Part shown: positions 1 through 10,604 of the stretch, in pieces
Layout: every line of letters starts with the position of its first letter
Numbering within the stretch: position 1 is the first letter of the stretch
Source: Asparagopsis taxiformis
Taxonomy: Eukaryota; Rhodophyta; Florideophyceae; Bonnemaisoniales; Bonnemaisoniaceae
Assembly: GCA_030407315.1 (NCBI GenBank)
Contig: JALQPE010001094.1
Location: 1 to 29,711, forward strand
Length of the DNA stretch: 29,711 bases
Direction of reading: 5' to 3'
Program-made: the position numbers and the translations under genes
Notes under the pieces: model-generated
The model's input: only the letters and a program-made list of their open reading frames with translations
Databases searched by the model: none
Told to the model about the DNA's origin: nothing

Positions 1-535
1 ACTGAGGGACATCACCATCAACCAATATCCGCAGTGATCGGACGCTATTATTATTATTATTATTATTACCTCCATGCTTTGGCTTTCTTCGCCATTGACG
101 TCCTGACTATCTACTTCATTGCTGGGGCTTGGGTGAGGGTCTATCCTAACCTTCCTAACTTTGAACAGTGGTCCACCCTCAAGAAGGTGCACGTCATTGG
201 AGGTATACAATTTTATATGTTTAGGAACTATTGTGGGACTGATGGTCATCATCCAGCATCTCACTGGTGCTTCTGCCCTCCTTGGTACCAGAAGGAGTTC
301 ATTCCATCGTAAATTTGCCTGGGCTGTTACCAATTTCGCCAGAGTAGTTGCCTACTTTGGATGGGTGCTGGGTAGCTTCCAAGATAAGGACAGAATGGCT
401 CAGTATGTCCTCATTTCAGCAGTCATCCTGGGTGTCCTCTCCACCGTCAGCGTCTTCTTCTCACCCGAAAAGGCCAAACTCACCCAGAACCCAGAAAAGA
501 ATGTCAAGACCACCAAAAAGGGCAAAAAGGATTGA
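1..535 (+). CDS. Cytochrome b561 / ferric reductase-type transmembrane protein, C-terminal part (5' end outside window)
   Basis: The reading frame is open from base 1, so the start lies upstream. One 22-nt intron at 203-224 (GTA...TAG) joins VHVIGG to TIVGLMVII; without it the frame breaks. The stop is TGA at 533-535, giving 170 residues in the window. At least four hydrophobic segments are visible, with His residues placed as in b561 domains (YLHALAFF, KKVHVIGG, SSFHRKFAWAV), followed by a Lys-rich cytoplasmic tail. Known members bind two hemes and move electrons across membranes, often with an N-terminal DOMON domain; any such domain would lie outside the window. Oddity: a run of eight Tyr codons (46-69) sits next to a membrane segment. 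Confidence 0.72.
46..68 (+). repeat. (TAT)n trinucleotide microsatellite inside coding sequence
   Basis: Seven TAT units plus TAC encode eight consecutive tyrosines beside a membrane helix of the b561-like protein. The repeat is in frame, so length changes would add or remove Tyr without shifting the frame. Confidence 0.85.
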
Positions 536-836
536 ATGATCAGCAAAGAGGTCTATTGATGTCAATATGTGCCATTAAGTATATTGAAGAGGTCAGGAAG
601 TGTTAGGTGTCTTCATCTTCAGACGAACGAGACTTAGTATCATCACTCGCAATTTCAACTTCGATTCAATTTAATTGTATAGCCGAGGGTTGACCATTTT
701 AAATTGAATATAACTCAAAATTAGATTAGATGTTCATTAAAGATTCATAGGTAGGAAGGCATGCAGCTTATTATGTTGTAGCCTAGGGCCTGTTTGGTCT
801 TGATTGCTAAGGTTAGTAAATGGGTACCATCGTGGT
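536..836. other. Intergenic, convergent gene ends
   Basis: Space between the TGA of the b561-like gene (+) and the TGA of the minus-strand unknown gene. It is AT-rich, and no convincing ORF, tRNA or repeat was seen. It probably holds the 3' ends of both transcripts. Confidence 0.5.
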
Positions 837-1362
837 TCATATAATTGTAACTCTGGAGCTGGCTGTGGCTTAGGTTCCTTTTGTGTCCCCTCTCCTCTGC
901 AACTAATCTGTTGAGAGAGTTTCTTTGATTGCTGAACAGAGATTTGTCTTTGAATTAATCGTGTGCCTTTTCAGTGCTTCTTGATAGTATTTTGATGGTT
1001 GTTCCTTCTTGACTGACTCACTTTGAAGTGCTGATTGTGAAAGACTCGCTTTGAATGTACTCTTTTGCTGACTGACCGGTTTATCTGCTTTCTCTGGCTC
1101 TGGATCGATATCCTTATTAATTTTCATCTCAGGGTAGTTACCGAGCTCAGTCTTGCGACCTGACAATTCAGGATTAATTGGTGCGAAGGGAGTTGTTCGA
1201 GTCTTGCTTGAGAGTAGTTTCTACTCTATTGGATCTAGTTTTTCCAATCCCAAAAGCACTTTAACTGAACGAGATGCTCTATATCGATGAGGGTGTACAA
1301 TGTTGGGTTGTTAGGTCGTTGACTTTTGATCAGTTTCCTGGGTTTGCTCCCTATACTATCAT
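837..1362 (-). CDS. Unknown protein, about 168 residues
   Basis: Read with TAA/TAG as sense, one frame is open from the TGA at 837-839 up to 1358. The only upstream ATG that fits is 1360-1362; it gives a two-codon first exon (M-I) and a 19-nt intron at 1338-1356 that starts GTA and ends AG. The protein is hydrophilic, rich in Ser, Lys, Gln and Glu, with no membrane segment or signal peptide. A motif such as SKYYEEALKRH suggests short helices near the C-terminus. No family was recognised. The first exon and intron are inference; the main exon 837-1337 is better supported by its long open frame and coding-like composition. Confidence 0.5.
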
Positions 1363-1524
1363 ATAGCTGTACCTGCTACTGCTTCTATTTCTTTGGGCAT
1401 CGTGGATCTGTGCGTTGTCCTTTATTTTTATTTATAATTGTCTTGGGTGCTTAAGTGTCTCAAGTGTCTTGACACCCTCTATATTCTCTATTCGACTATC
1501 TCCATCCCTCCTATCATACTATCA

Positions 1525-2145
1525 TCATGCCATGGCTACTTCCCTTTCTTCTTCCTTTTGTTTCTGTGCATTTTTGTCTACGTTGACATTGACCTGGACT
1601 GTTTGTTTGGCTGGTATTTTGTCTCCTCCGATTTCTTTCCACATGGCCTGGAATGTTTCGTCTTCTTCGATGTCTTCCTGTTCTCCCCAGTCCATTTCCA
1701 CCCTATTTTTGGACTCTTCCAGCACTGCTCTCCAGTCTTTCTTTTCGAGTTCATCCTGCACTCCCTTGATGTACTTGTTGGAGTCATCCAACACATTGAT
1801 GGTCTATTTTTATTCCCATATTTACATTGACATCCATTTGTTGTAGTTCTACTTCGCCTAGTTTGTCGTTGACTAGTCTGAGTCTGATGTCCGCATTGTC
1901 CACCATAGTCTGGATGTCCTTCTTGGCCTTTAGGAGGGGAACCATCTTTTTTTGTTGCCTGTTTCCTGGTAGGCTGGTAGTTCCTCCTTAATCTTCAAGT
2001 CAATCTCACTGATGTCCTTCTACTTTTTAGCCATGAAGTTCTTGATGTTGTCTCTAGCCTGCTTGAGCTTCACCTTCACGACGTCCACATTCTCAATTTT
2101 GGATTGAGTGTTCACCTTGTTCTTCTGAGCACTCTGAGCAGGCAT
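1525..2145 (-). CDS. ESCRT-III (Snf7 family) subunit, Vps20/CHMP6-like
   Basis: ATG is at 2143-2145 and TGA at 1525-1527, about 199 residues. A basic N-terminal helix (KLKQARDNIKNFMAKK) is followed by the Snf7-type hairpin (LLKAKKDIQTMVDNADIRL) and an acidic C-terminal part (EQEDIEEDETFQAMWKEIGG), the layout of ESCRT-III proteins that bend endosomal membranes and hand over to Vps4. A 22-nt intron at 1804-1825 is needed to join the halves. A second frame change lies near 1947-1953, at a seven-A run on the sense strand. It is either a one-base loss there or a 23-nt GTG...AAG intron just upstream; the one-base loss keeps the helix better. The N-terminus is MPAQ, lacking the Gly-2 that is myristoylated in CHMP6, so the exact subtype is uncertain. 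Confidence 0.6.
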
Positions 2146-2693
2146 CTAGGGTTCACGGTCGTGCTTAGATGAAAAACAAATACTCCCCATTATGATATGT
2201 ATTATAGAAATAGAGGACTACTTATGAGAATACAGCAAGAAAGGAGCAGAAAAATAATCAGGTAACATGCACAGCCAGAAGGCACCCATCTAGTCAAATA
2301 CAATAAATATAGGAAAAAGAGGAATCACAAGAGTTAAATATAAGGGAGATAACTAGTCAAAGTTGAGGAAAAGAGAGGGAAGGAATAAGGGAGAACCATC
2401 ACAAAGGATGATTAAGGATGATATCAGATACCCAGGAAATAGGGCAGCCTCCCACTCAATTCCTTCATTGACTATACTTCTAAATTAAAATCTTCGATAA
2501 ATGCATCCATCGAAGAGTATGAGTACCTTCCTTATATTTTTTTGAACCCAAACCCCCCTATGATGCCATCTGTCCCTTCTTCCCTGCTCTCTCCTTTTTT
2601 CTTTGTGATATTCTTTGACCTCTTAATTTTGACTGATTGATTGTAACGAGTTAGTTATTAGAAACTTAGCTTAATTGAATCACGAAACAAAAA
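2146..2693. other. Divergent intergenic region
   Basis: About 550 bases between the ATG of the ESCRT-III-like gene (-) and the ATG of the SAM/FHA/RING gene (+). Both genes read away from it, so it should carry both promoters. No long ORF, RNA gene or repeat was seen. Confidence 0.5.
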
Positions 2694-4071
2694 ATGGACT
2701 ACTAGCGGCTGCACAACATCCTGCCTAAGGAGCCTATTAAGTGGACAGTGTCGGACATTGAGCTTTGGTTGGACTTTATCGGTCTGGAGAACCTCTTCCC
2801 AAAATTCAGTACTGGTGAGATGTAAAGCAGAATAGCATGCAATTGATGGTTCAATTTTGAGTTCCCTGACCTAGGAGGACCTTCGCCAGTAGTTGATCAT
2901 CAAGTCCGGCATCACCGTCAAGAAAATAATGTCATGTATGGTCTTTCTAAATGTAGGGATTTCTAGGGGGTTGTCCGAATACGAATAGTTCTTGAAGTCG
3001 GGTAATGCGGGTGCTTCATCGATGGTGATGGGGAGCAACCTGATGCAGGTAAGTTCAAAGGTGCAGGTATCAGAACTCACTCACAAACCGAGAATGAACA
3101 TGGACAAACAGACTAGTATGGTTGAAGAACCTAGAGTCATACAACAGTCATCATACCGGAGCATTGAGGAACCCAGGGAAGTATTTGTTGACAAGGTTGA
3201 CAGAAGCGAAAAACTGGAACCAGAAAGCAGCAAGAACAACTAAATGGAAATGGAAGCAGAAATGATGGAGGAGGAAGAGGAAACAGACAAAAAGAAAGAA
3301 TATGAACTCATCATACAGCAGTATGATGGACCACAAACATCATTCTTCTCAGTCAAGCAGCAGGGAGCCAAAATCGGTAGGCATAGTACCAACCAGATAC
3401 TGATCCTGGATGAAAGCATATCCCGGTTCCATGCTGAAATACAGTTCAGAGACGAGAAGTTCTACTTGAGGGACACTGGGTCAACCACTGGTACCTTCAC
3501 GAAGATAGCTGAGAAATGTGAGATTTTCCCTGATATGATATTCGAGATGGGATCTAACCAGTTCCAGGCTCACTTTGTGAGTGGTACTCTGGTGCTGGGG
3601 GTGATTGAGGGTCCATCTCAAGGAATGAGGATCTAGATTCCTAAGTATAGGGTGACTATCGGTCGTAAACAGAACAATGAACTGAATTTCCCTGATGACC
3701 AGCACCTGAGTAACATGCATGCAACTATATCGATGATGGAGGGGAAGTACTTCTTGGAGGATATGGCTACGACTAATGGAACATGGAGGAGGTTGTCATT
3801 GGAAGGGGAGGCTAGTCCATCATTTGAGTTGGCTGATAAGGTTATCTTCAAGATAGGTACCAGTCAGACCTACTGCTGCAAAATCAAAACAGCCTATGTG
3901 AGTGACAAGGCTAACCCCAATGCCTGCATCATATGCTACGAGAATGACAAGGACTGTGTCTATATGCCATGCAAGCACAACACAGCATGCATCAAGTGCA
4001 GCAAGAACCTCAAAGAGTGTCCCATCTGCAGGTTCAAAATCGAGGACTTCATCCGGATCTACAAGTCCTGA
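2694..4071 (+). CDS. SAM-FHA-FHA-RING finger protein (putative E3 ubiquitin ligase)
   Basis: ATG at 2694, TGA at 4069-4071, one 22-nt intron at 2809-2830; 451 residues. An N-terminal SAM domain (about residues 15-75) contains WTVSDIELWLDFIGL and LT-E-EDLR, with the first Glu encoded by TAG. After a Ser/Glu-rich linker come two FHA domains. The first (about 195-290) has IGRHSTNQI, SRFHAEI and STTGTF; the second (about 312-380) has IGRKQNNEL, LSNMHATI and TTNGTW, i.e. the phosphothreonine-binding GR, S-x2-H and NG motifs. A C-terminal C3HC4 RING (about 404-443: CIICYEN, PCKHNTAC, CPICRF) predicts E2 binding. By analogy with FHA-RING ligases it could read phospho-signals and ubiquitinate targets; the substrate is unknown. 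In-frame TAA (3241-3243) and TAG (3634-3636) are read through as Glu. An 18-nt GTAAGT...CAG stretch near 3050 is in frame and could be an extra intron. Confidence 0.88.
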
Positions 4072-4239
4072 CTGAAATGATTATCAATGCTTCCTATCAT
4101 CAATCAATGTGTCATCAATCAATGTCTATCTGTCAGTATCAGTCATCAATGGATATTCCTCCATTCTCTCCACCCTTTATCTTTATCCTATTTTCTTTGA
4201 TGATTAACATGCATTCATTCTGTGAATTTAAATAGGATA

Positions 4240-7200
4240 ATGAAGGAGGAGTCTAGTGCCCTATCGACTCTGAAGACAGCTCTGGCTACTGATCTGACTG
4301 CCCTCTCCAATACCATCAAGAAATCTTCGAGGGACCTGCATGATGTACTCTAGTTGTAACATCATAGAATACCATCAAGATACTCCAGTAGGTGCTCCTC
4401 ATGGATGATCAGACATTCCCTGAATTCCTATCTAGACTGTTATCCCACCTTCTGCATGTGCTACAGGTTAAAAACACCAGCAGTTTGACCCTGGGTATCC
4501 TGAGCCGGGTCATTAACTTCCTGGGTTCTAAGGCTCGGAAACCGGGTACCGAAATGGAACAGTTACTCTACCACATTCTAGATGTGATTGCACTGCTGAT
4601 GAAAGAGAGGGAGAAATCCAAATTCTGGGGGGAAGGATCCAAGCAGACAGCTGATAAAACTGAACTATCACTCAGGATAGTTCAGAATGTGTTCAGCTTT
4701 ATAAACAAGAATCTACTGGGGTGCATGTAATACAACCTGCTCATCCGGATATACTCCGTGTGTTTTGAGTGCTGCATAGGGGACAATGTGGTCCAGAACA
4801 TATCAGTGAGTGCTTTGTTTACTCTCACTTAGACCCTATTCTAAACAGAAACCACAGGAATACAATAGAAGATAGTGTAACCTATCATGAACCCCAATGA
4901 ACTCAATGAACCAGCCTTGAAGATTCTGCAATGTTTCCTCTAGCACCTGTTTGAAGGTAAGAAGTTCAACTGGATGAAGAACACTCAGCTGAAGGGGTTG
5001 GTTTGGGACCTGATAATCATCGGAGTTAAGGGTTGCCAACACAGTTTATGGCATATTAGTCCTGAGTCATCCCTATCCAAGAACCTCAAAACTATGTACT
5101 AGATAGCCGTCCAGCATATCTTTGCTATGGGTGAGGGTGTGAGTATATTCAATAACTCAACTATCAAACCAACAGTCACCATTTAGGCAGTAGTAGTAAG
5201 GAGATATCCTCAGTCAGTTTTAAGAAGAGTTCCCTGACTGATTTTATTCGGTTCTATCGGGCATTCATTTACTTCTCAATTAGTCTGTGGGTGCATCCAG
5301 TCAAGGAGGGTTTGCTGCCATTGGTACCATTTGAAGATTATCTACCATCCTTGGCTACCCTTTCCGAACTTAATAAGGACATCCACAAGGAACACTAACT
5401 ATCGAGTAAATCTTACATCATCCTGGAGGGTATATGCCTGATATGGATGAGTGACCATGTATTTTTAGATAAAAACATAGAGGATACCCCTCAACCTGGA
5501 GAGAGGGACAGCCATCATCGAAATCATAGCTAAGGTTAGTGAGGAACTGGCACAATGTGAAGACATCCAGGATACAGGGAACTGGGACACCAACTATGAG
5601 TACTATCTAGAAAAACTATGTGGAGAGTTCGGGAAAATCAACAAAACTGACCACCTAAGACTGTTAAGTATGTACAAATGTTAATGGAAGGGTACACCCT
5701 CATCACTACCCGGAAGAAATTCATGAGTGAGGAACAGAATCAACCTGGTCTCCTGAATAGGGGTTCAGATGAACCCATGTTGACAGACCGATCTAATGTT
5801 TCCCAGGAACTAAGTTTCAATGACTCCTTCTCCAAGAATAAATCATTGGTGTCACTATCGAGGAAGAGATGGGAGAAACTGATCCAGAATATCATCAAGA
5901 CTATCCGATACCTGACATCCATTAAGGTGGTCACCCTCAATTCTACTACTAAGAAAGGGGAGAATACTCTGAACACTCCTCGATAGTCACCTGAGATCAG
6001 ATCTAGGAATCTCCTCCAACTACTGTTGTAGTTGCAGCACTGGTTCATAGTACTTTTGGCGATAACTGTAGTTGACACCTTCTAATAAGACTAGGAACAT
6101 GATACTGCAGGAGTTGTTGGGTAGTACTATCTCTGATCAACTGGGTAGCAGTCACCTTGTGAATGATCAAGTCCCCCAACAGTCTCCATTTAAGGGTAAG
6201 GTGAGTCAGTGTGTTCAGATTGGTTCCAATTTGATGTATGGTTACTATGAGTACATTGATGCTACTGGTCTGACATTATTACTCAAAATGTTTGCAGGTG
6301 TGCATACCCAACTGTCCCACTCGGACAGTGGTAGTGAGTCATCGATGACTGCCAATTCTACTGCATCTACATCTGAGTAACTGTAGTAGGTGATGTTCAT
6401 GGCAGATAGGCTGTATCAGGAACAGAGACTGGTGACATCCCAACAACTGTTTACAGTGACTGCTCAGGGGTTCATTCAGTGTGTGAGTAGTATCATAGCT
6501 GACTTCGAACAGCACTATGAGTCACTGGCCATGGCCAAACCAACAGAAATAGAAACCATCAGGGATAGGGATATCAAATTGAAGGTATCTAGTAAGATGA
6601 TAGCCTATGTGCTGGACAAGTTCACACAGGTCATTGTCCAGAATTCACAATACCTAGAAGAAGAATGGTCATTCCTGACTGCATTCTTCATCACCATCTG
6701 CTCCAACAAGAACGAAGCCATCAAGAACATGGGACTACACTTAGTACAGACAGTGGTAGTCAACCTACCCAAGAAGGGAGAGAAAGGAGGGAAAGGAGAG
6801 AAAGGAGGGAAGGGAGAGAAGGGATAGGAAAATAACAATAATAGTAAATAAGGGGAAAAAGAGAAAGAGAATAAGAGGAGCAGTTTGGGTCAGGATGAGA
6901 TACTGACCCTATACCTGGAGATATCCAGGACCAATCACATCAGCATCGAACTGATAGACCAGATCAAAGAAATACTACCCATGTTAGACCAGGAGAAGGC
7001 ACTCATGGAGGTATTCAGGATCATTGAGAACTTTGTCAGCAACCCATGGCTGACCAAAATGGGGGACAAAAAACAGGAACAGTTCATAGAACAGGTTAAA
7101 GAACTAGAAGAACTGATGATCAAGGAGTACCTGTTCAGGATAACTGATGTCAGGAATGTCAAGAACATCATCATCAATTTCGGGTATGCCTTCCAGAGCA

Positions 7201-8075
7201 CCAAGAAAGGAGGACTAGCCAAGAGCAAAAGCACATCCAACATCAAACACCAAATACAAGAAAACACAGAGAACAATGAAGAGTACAAACTGGCAACACT
7301 ACTATGGTCAGTGGCCGATCACCTCAAAGCCATCAAACCAATCAAATAAGATAAAGAAGGAGATACACCCAACACATACCCATAACTATGGATGCTACTA
7401 TTTGAAAAGTATGAGAGTCTGGCACAATAGTCCAGAAATGTGGAATTCAGACAGTCAGTGGTGCACTCATTGACTCAGATTATTGGAACTAACATAGATA
7501 GCATTGATGGGAAGGTTATCCTGAACAGCTATGAAGAGATATACATGCCTCTAATATACGATCTGATGGATCTCAACCCAACAGAGATGGAACTGGAGAC
7601 ATTCAGCCAGGAAAGGAGTGAACAGAGGGTGGAGATGGCCAAGATCAGCATCAAGAACTACCTCAAAATGATCAAGAAGTTCCTATCATAGAACTTGATT
7701 GATGAAACTGTGGTCAAAAAGAGGAAATCGATCCCGGATGAGTTCCATGCCAAGATCATACTATATCTGGAACACAACGTGAACCTTAATAGATAGAAAC
7801 AGTACAAAAGATATGAGGAACTCATCAACGAAGACTACCTATACGAACTATGTGTGTTAGTAGACCAGACATTCCAGGTCAATGAGGGAGCCATCCTCAA
7901 AATATGCAACTGGAAGAAACTAGAGCAACTCATATCAACCATACAAGAGTGCATGTCAACACTAGATTAAGGGAGTCTGTGTTTCAGGAAGAGACTGAAA
8001 CCCATGTTTGACAAAGTTGATGCCAAATTCAAAGATAGCACCAAGGACCTCATCGAAGAGTTAAAGAGTCCATGA
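4240..8075 (+). CDS. MON2-like protein (large HEAT/ARM trafficking scaffold related to BIG/Sec7 proteins)
   Basis: About 1,238 residues with five small introns: 4345-4367 (23 nt), one near 5196-5224 (29 nt; a 26-nt alternative is 5175-5200), 5459-5480 (22), 5668-5690 (23) and 6068-6089 (22). All are needed to keep one frame to the TGA at 8073-8075. The N-terminus (STLKTALATDLTALSNTIKK) resembles the DCB region. Mid-parts such as RIYSVCFECCIGDNVVQN and FEGKKFNWMK fit the helical repeats. Near residue 1010 the stretch LWMLLFEKYESLA matches the MON2 C-terminal region. No Sec7 catalytic domain is present, as in MON2. MON2 works with Dopey-type partners in endosome-to-Golgi transport. A Lys/Gly/Glu low-complexity insert lies at 6771-6880. 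Family placement is by recognised motifs only. Confidence 0.72.
6771..6825 (+). repeat. Purine-rich minisatellite encoding a GEKGGK tract
   Basis: Short GGGAGAGAAAGGA-type units repeat about four times inside the MON2-like gene and encode alternating Gly/Lys/Glu. An Asn/Lys/Glu-rich stretch follows. It probably forms a disordered charged loop between helical repeats. Confidence 0.75.
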
Positions 8076-8141
8076 ATCATTGAATACTTCACTTTGACTA
8101 AACTGTTCTTTATTTCTGTAAATTTCATCAATTAATGGGTA

Positions 8142-9222
8142 TCAGCAAATTAAACTTGGAAAGCTTCCCACTCGGTGATACAGCAGTTTGCACTATCTTT
8201 GGCTCCGAGGTATATGTTTCTTCCTCTTTGCTGAGAATTTCCATAGTAAGTTTGAATAAACGCTCGTGAGTTTTTACCTTCGTTGCTCTTGTTGCTTATA
8301 AATAACTCCTTATTTCCGAAGTTTGGTCCTTTATTGTCTTGATAAATCGCATTTTTATGTTGATCTAAGAAATAGATACTTTTTCAGTGACTGAAAAAAG
8401 AAATGATCCACCGGTGGAATCTTAAGAATAGGATCCACTTTTAGAAGCCCAGGGAACTGGCGTATAACCTCCAAACACTAAATTTTGATCACTCACCCCA
8501 ACAATAACGGTATGAGACTTTCCAGTACATTTTTAAAAGAATTTACTTACAAGATATTCATTTTCAGATGCTCGGTAAAGAAGTTTAAACCTTTTAACTG
8601 TTTTTGATGTTGCTTTGCTTATAGCTTTAGAAGTAAAACTATAGCCCTCAAGATTTAAGACTTATGAAAATCCGAAATTTATTAAATTGTGAGGTAGACA
8701 TTTCAGTGATTCAACTATTTTATCAAAGCAGAGACTTTGATCGCTCCAGTATTTTTGTACGCTATCCTTTGTTAAGTTTAAATATTCTAGATCAGTTCCT
8801 AATGAATTTTTGACATTGTTTATAAGTGTTCCATTGACTTCTTGAAAACTACCTTCTTCTATTTTCTGGATTAGACTCACCTAAGCCTCATTGAGTCCAA
8901 AATATTTCTCACAACCCTCCATCAAATACTTCTGTTCTGATAGTTTTTCAATACACTAATCGTAGATCTTGTATATGGCCTTAAATGCTTAGCTCACCTG
9001 CTCGCTTGGCTTCGTGGTCTTTGGGTTAATTGCAGACTGCAGTTTCGAGTACTTGATAAATTCACACTCAGAATGGAGTTGATTGCACTCACATTTCCAG
9101 TCACTGCAAACCAAAGAGCATTTTTAACATCCAGGAGTGAAGCAGAGCATCCTGACAATGTTGCCAGAACCACACTTCAACTCAGGAAGAGGGAGTTCAG
9201 AAGGAGATTTTTATTCCTACAT
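8142..9222 (-). CDS. Zinc-binding plus TLDc domain protein, copy 1 (frame-broken)
   Basis: ATG is at 9220-9222. The N-terminus holds a Cys/His cluster (LKCGSGNIVRMLCF, CSLVCSDWKCECN, LHSEC) resembling a B-box-like zinc site, then a helical linker (SEQKYLMEGCEKYFGLNEA), then a C-terminal TLDc domain: LVFGGYTPVPW, KGPNFGNKELFIS, YLGAK, ITEWEAFQV. TLDc proteins are linked to oxidative-stress protection and V-ATPase regulation. Two defects are seen against copy 2. One base is lost at a run of five A (sense) at 8380-8384. At the C-terminus one base fewer than in copy 2 moves the expected TGA (8142-8144) out of frame. No GT..AG intron explains either. It is a decaying paralogue or carries assembly indels. 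It runs tail-to-tail with the MON2-like gene. Confidence 0.6.
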
Positions 9223-9318
9223 GTACTACCAGTGAAATGAATACAAGATTCGAGATATTTAATTTAGCAAATCGTTAAAGTCTCTAGGAACATATTTTAT
9301 TCCATCAATGAATAGAGA

Positions 9319-10389
9319 TCAAACAAACCATACTTGGAACACCTCCCACTCTTTGATGGGAAAGTTTGAACTTGACTTGGCTCCGAGATATTGGTTTTTC
9401 CTTCTTTGCCCACTATCTCCATAGTAGTTTTCAATAACTCCTCGAGATTCCTTGCTTTAGTTACATTTATTGCTAATAAAAAGCTCTTTACTTCCGAAGT
9501 TCGGACCTTTGCCATCAAGAAAGATTGCATACATGTTTTGAGACAAATAATTGACTGTTTTATCGTTCATTGAGAAAATAAACGATTGGTTCGTTGAATC
9601 TTGCTGATAACCTCCACTAACACCCCAAGGGACTGGAGTGTAGCCTCCAAAAACTAGTTATTCTCGACTCTTTGCAATCAGAATGGTATGAGACTTGCCA
9701 GCACATATCTTATTAAATTACGCAATCGAGTATTTGTGTTCAGATGCGCGATAAAGAAGTTCAAACCCTTTGACTTTCCGTGAAGATTTCATAATAGTTT
9801 ATGAGAGAAAACTCCAATCTTCAGGGTTCAAAATTTATGAAGATCCAAACTTTTCCATTGTACGAGGAAGATCCTTTAATGACTGTATTATCTTGTCAAA
9901 AGAAGAGGCATGCCTAGTCCAGAATAACTCTATCTATTCCTTGTTAAAGTTAGGATACTTAGCATCAGTTCTAGCTGTTGCTTGATGGTATTGATGAGTT
10001 TTCCTTTGATATCTTGATGCCGACCTTCTTCCATCTTTTGGATCAGAGTGACCTCTGCCTCATTAAGCCCAAAGTATTTTTCGCATCCCTCCATCAGGAA
10101 CTTCTCGTCTGATAGTTTTTAGATGCAGTCGTCATATATCTTATACAGAGCTTTGAAGGCTTCTTGGACTTGTTCACTTGGCTTCTCTTTCTTTTAGTTA
10201 ATCCTTTTCTGCAATCTTGAATAATGAACGAGATCGCATTTTGAGTGAAGTTAGTGACATTCACATTTCCAAGTCCCCACAGACCAAGGAGCACTTCTAG
10301 CATCCCTAAGTGAAGCAAAGCATCTTCACAATGTTACCCTTACAGCACTTAACATCTGGCAGCCAGACTTCAGAAGGGGCTTCTTACAT
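9319..10389 (-). CDS. Zinc-binding plus TLDc domain protein, copy 2 (frame-broken)
   Basis: ATG at 10387-10389, TGA at 9319-9321 right after EVFQVWFV. It has the same architecture as copy 1: Cys cluster (VKCCKGNIVKMLCF, CSLVC), linker with EKFLMEGCEKYFGLNEAEV, TLDc domain with LVFGGYTPVPWG, KGPNFGSKELFISN and IKEWEVFQVW. Both copies start ATG-TAR-GAA. Compared with copy 1 there is one extra T in the codon for the Trp of the Cys-rich region, and one missing base just before the codons for ARTDAKYPNF; neither fits an intron. Where the copies differ at TAR codons, the partner usually has GAA or GAG, which supports TAR = Glu. A recent tandem duplication is likely, since linker and TLDc residues are strongly shared. 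Confidence 0.62.
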
Positions 10390-10604
10390 ATATCTTATTC
10401 AATTATTATTATCGTGTAGTAAATGCCATCATTGACCTTGAATCTGAGTACTAGGTGGCTAGATTAATAGCTAATCCCACTTTACTCCCAATGAACTGAA
10501 GTGGAATAATATGGTTGAAGGAGTTGAGAAATATAATTTTATTTGGAACCTAAATTAACAGACTTCCATTCATTCGATATCTGATGTCCGAGGGAAAACT
10601 CAGC

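Noticed and set aside
1415..1846. Plus-strand Ser/Phe-rich ORFs over 1415-1846
   Set aside because: Antisense to the ESCRT-III-like gene, with typical reverse-strand composition.
1940..1960. Programmed -1 frameshift at the A7 run of the ESCRT-III gene
   Set aside because: The site is slippery-looking, but other breaks in the window lack a common slippery motif, and a homopolymer indel or small intron is simpler. Kept only as a possibility.
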